NCBI GenBank assembly: GCA_030451965.1
Contig: JAKDNE010000204.1
Location: 1-6,149 of the forward strand
Reading direction: 5' to 3'
Origin: Brachybacterium sp.
GTDB lineage: Bacteria; Actinomycetota; Actinomycetes; Actinomycetales; Dermabacteraceae
DNA length: 6,149 nucleotides
Shown: positions 5,261 through 6,149 of the stretch, piece after piece
How the letters are laid out: each line of letters opens with the position of its first letter
Position numbering within the stretch: the stretch's first letter is position 1
Position numbers and translations under genes: made by a program
The notes under the pieces: generated by a model
The model's database searches: none
What the model was told of the DNA's origin: nothing
What the model saw: only the letters and a program-made list of their open reading frames with translations

Positions 5261-6149
5261 GGCGGCGGTACCTGGGGAGGGTGCGTCGGCTGAGGAGTTC
5301 CAGCCTCGCGCCCTCAGAGCCTCGCGGACGATGCGGACGGCATCGGCGCAGTCGTGACGGGTGTCCCGTGCCGACAGCCGCACCTCCGTCCAACCGGCGC
5401 TCGACACCCGGCGGGCCCGCGCGATGTCTCGCTCGATCTGTGCGGCGTCGTTGTGGTGCCTCCCTTCGTACTCGGCGCACACCCGGTACTGCGGCCACAG
5501 GAAGTCCGGCTCGTGGCGGGGGACGCCGTCCGCCCCGATCAGCGGAACGTTGAGGGAGGGCTCGGGCAGGCCTGCCGCGAGGAACGCCAGGCGCAGCAGC
5601 GTCTCTCGCGGGGAGTCGGCTCCGATCCGCACCTGCTCGAGGGCGCGGCGCAGTGCTCCCGCGTGACGTCCGGTGCATGCGCGGTCCAGCTCCTCGAGAG
5701 TGCACCAGGGCGCGTCCCGGCCGTGCTCGAGCTGCGGGCGCGGCCGGCGCACCAGATGATCCGCGACCACGACCAGCCAGCTGTGCGGGAGTGACGCGGC
5801 CAGGTCGCGCCAGGTCCGGGCACGAGAGGTCAGCCGCACAGGCGCGAGCGGAAGCGCTGCACCGTCGGGGGTGGCAGGGAGCAGATACCGGGCAGAACGC
5901 ACCTCCCCGTCGCGCAAGACCGATCCGCGCCAGCGCACCACGTCATCCGAGCCTCGGCGCCCGCCCGGGATCGCGATCTGCACAGGGGCCTCCGGGGTCC
6001 AGGAATCCTCGTCCTGGGGGAGGGGAATGCCCTGCATCCTGGCTGCGGACGCGCCGGCCACGACAGCGCCCGGATCAGTCCGGCAGATCGCCGCGGCGAT
6101 GTCCCTCTCGGTGAGTTCCCATCCCGTGCGAGCGAGCAGCCCGGGGCGG
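5249..6149 (-). CDS. DUF559-type protein with endonuclease-like fold, 5' end cut by the window
   Basis: The visible 299 residues lack the true N-terminus. The frame stays open from the GTG at 6061 to the window edge, and the residues before that GTG (GLLARTGWELTERDIAAAIC) read as real protein, so GTG6061 is not the likely start. The first half contains AVVAGASAARMQGIPLP and TWRDLAASLPHSWLVVVADHLVRR, matching the middle part of a large actinobacterial family. The C-terminal part is DUF559-like, related to very-short-patch-repair nucleases. It has SPRET (Glu182 from the window edge), HEPDF (Asp215), AEYEGRHH (Glu226 and Glu228, two His), ERDIARARR, and AGWTEVRLS. These acidic residues sit where the PD-(D/E)xK-like fold places its metal ligands, though no standard Lys follows. 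Family members are mostly unstudied; nuclease activity is inferred from the fold only. It is convergent with the exporter operon and probably unrelated to it. Confidence 0.88.
   Translation of the reverse strand, partial: RPGLLARTGWELTERDIAAAICRTDPGAVVAGASAARMQGIPLPQDEDSWTPEAPVQIAIPGGRRGSDDVVRWRGSVLRDGEVRSARYLLPATPDGAALPLAPVRLTSRARTWRDLAASLPHSWLVVVADHLVRRPRPQLEHGRDAPWCTLEELDRACTGRHAGALRRALEQVRIGADSPRETLLRLAFLAAGLPEPSLNVPLIGADGVPRHEPDFLWPQYRVCAEYEGRHHNDAAQIERDIARARRVSSAGWTEVRLSARDTRHDCADAVRIVREALRARGWNSSADAPSPGTAARHR

Noticed and set aside
5131..5553. Small plus-strand gene covering the decamer array, with Ser/Arg/Lys/Glu repeats
   Set aside because: The repetitive protein only reflects the DNA repeat, and the rest is antisense to the DUF559-type gene. 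There is no ribosome site before the ATG.
3933..5705. 590-residue minus-strand open frame crossing the methyltransferase and the spacer, with an Arg-His repeat
   Set aside because: The Arg-His run is only the hexamer array read on the other strand. The frame crosses two supported genes and shows no domain.
5354..5794. Plus-strand open frame opposite the DUF559-type gene
   Set aside because: No recognisable family; antisense shadow of a gene with clear conserved motifs.
5249..6061. GTG at 6061 as the start of the minus-strand gene
   Set aside because: The frame continues open to the window edge with family-like protein sequence before this GTG, so the gene is treated as cut at its 5' end.

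Overview
The window is very GC-rich, with G or C at almost every third codon position, GTG as well as ATG starts, and genes packed with stop/start overlaps. This points to a high-GC actinobacterium. The style of the proteins suggests Micrococcales (a Brachybacterium- or Dermabacteraceae-like organism), but that is an inference from sequence style and no marker gene is present.

Positions 1 to 4922 hold a plus-strand operon of three genes. The first two are half-size ABC exporter subunits, each with a six-helix membrane domain fused to an ATPase domain. The first enters from the left edge of the window and lacks its true start or has an uncertain one. Its stop overlaps the start of the second subunit (ATGA at 2089-2092). 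The second subunit's stop overlaps the start of a class I SAM-dependent methyltransferase (GTGA at 3978-3981). The two ABC subunits look like a heterodimer with one working and one degenerate ATP site. Subunit 1 has Asp for the catalytic Glu and Tyr for the switch His. Subunit 2 keeps both residues but has a deviant signature motif, LSAGE. The transported substrate cannot be read from the sequence. The methyltransferase carries a hexanucleotide tandem array in its coding sequence, encoding (Met-Pro)8 (Val-Pro)4 just before the SAM-binding motif.

Positions 4923 to 5248 are non-coding and lie between convergent genes. The stretch is unusually structured. It holds a 12-bp palindrome, three copies of a 16-bp module, a 15-bp odd palindrome, a long hairpin with an alternative fold, and four perfect tandem copies of a decamer. 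A 14-bp palindrome sits on the stop codon of the next gene.

Positions 5249 to 6149 hold a minus-strand gene that runs off the right edge. It encodes a DUF559-type protein with an endonuclease-like fold, a family common in actinobacterial genomes.

The genes are of known families. The less ordinary material is the in-frame (ATGCCG)8(GTGCCG)4 array and the repeat- and hairpin-rich convergent spacer. I see no complete new defence, mobile or biosynthetic system in the window.
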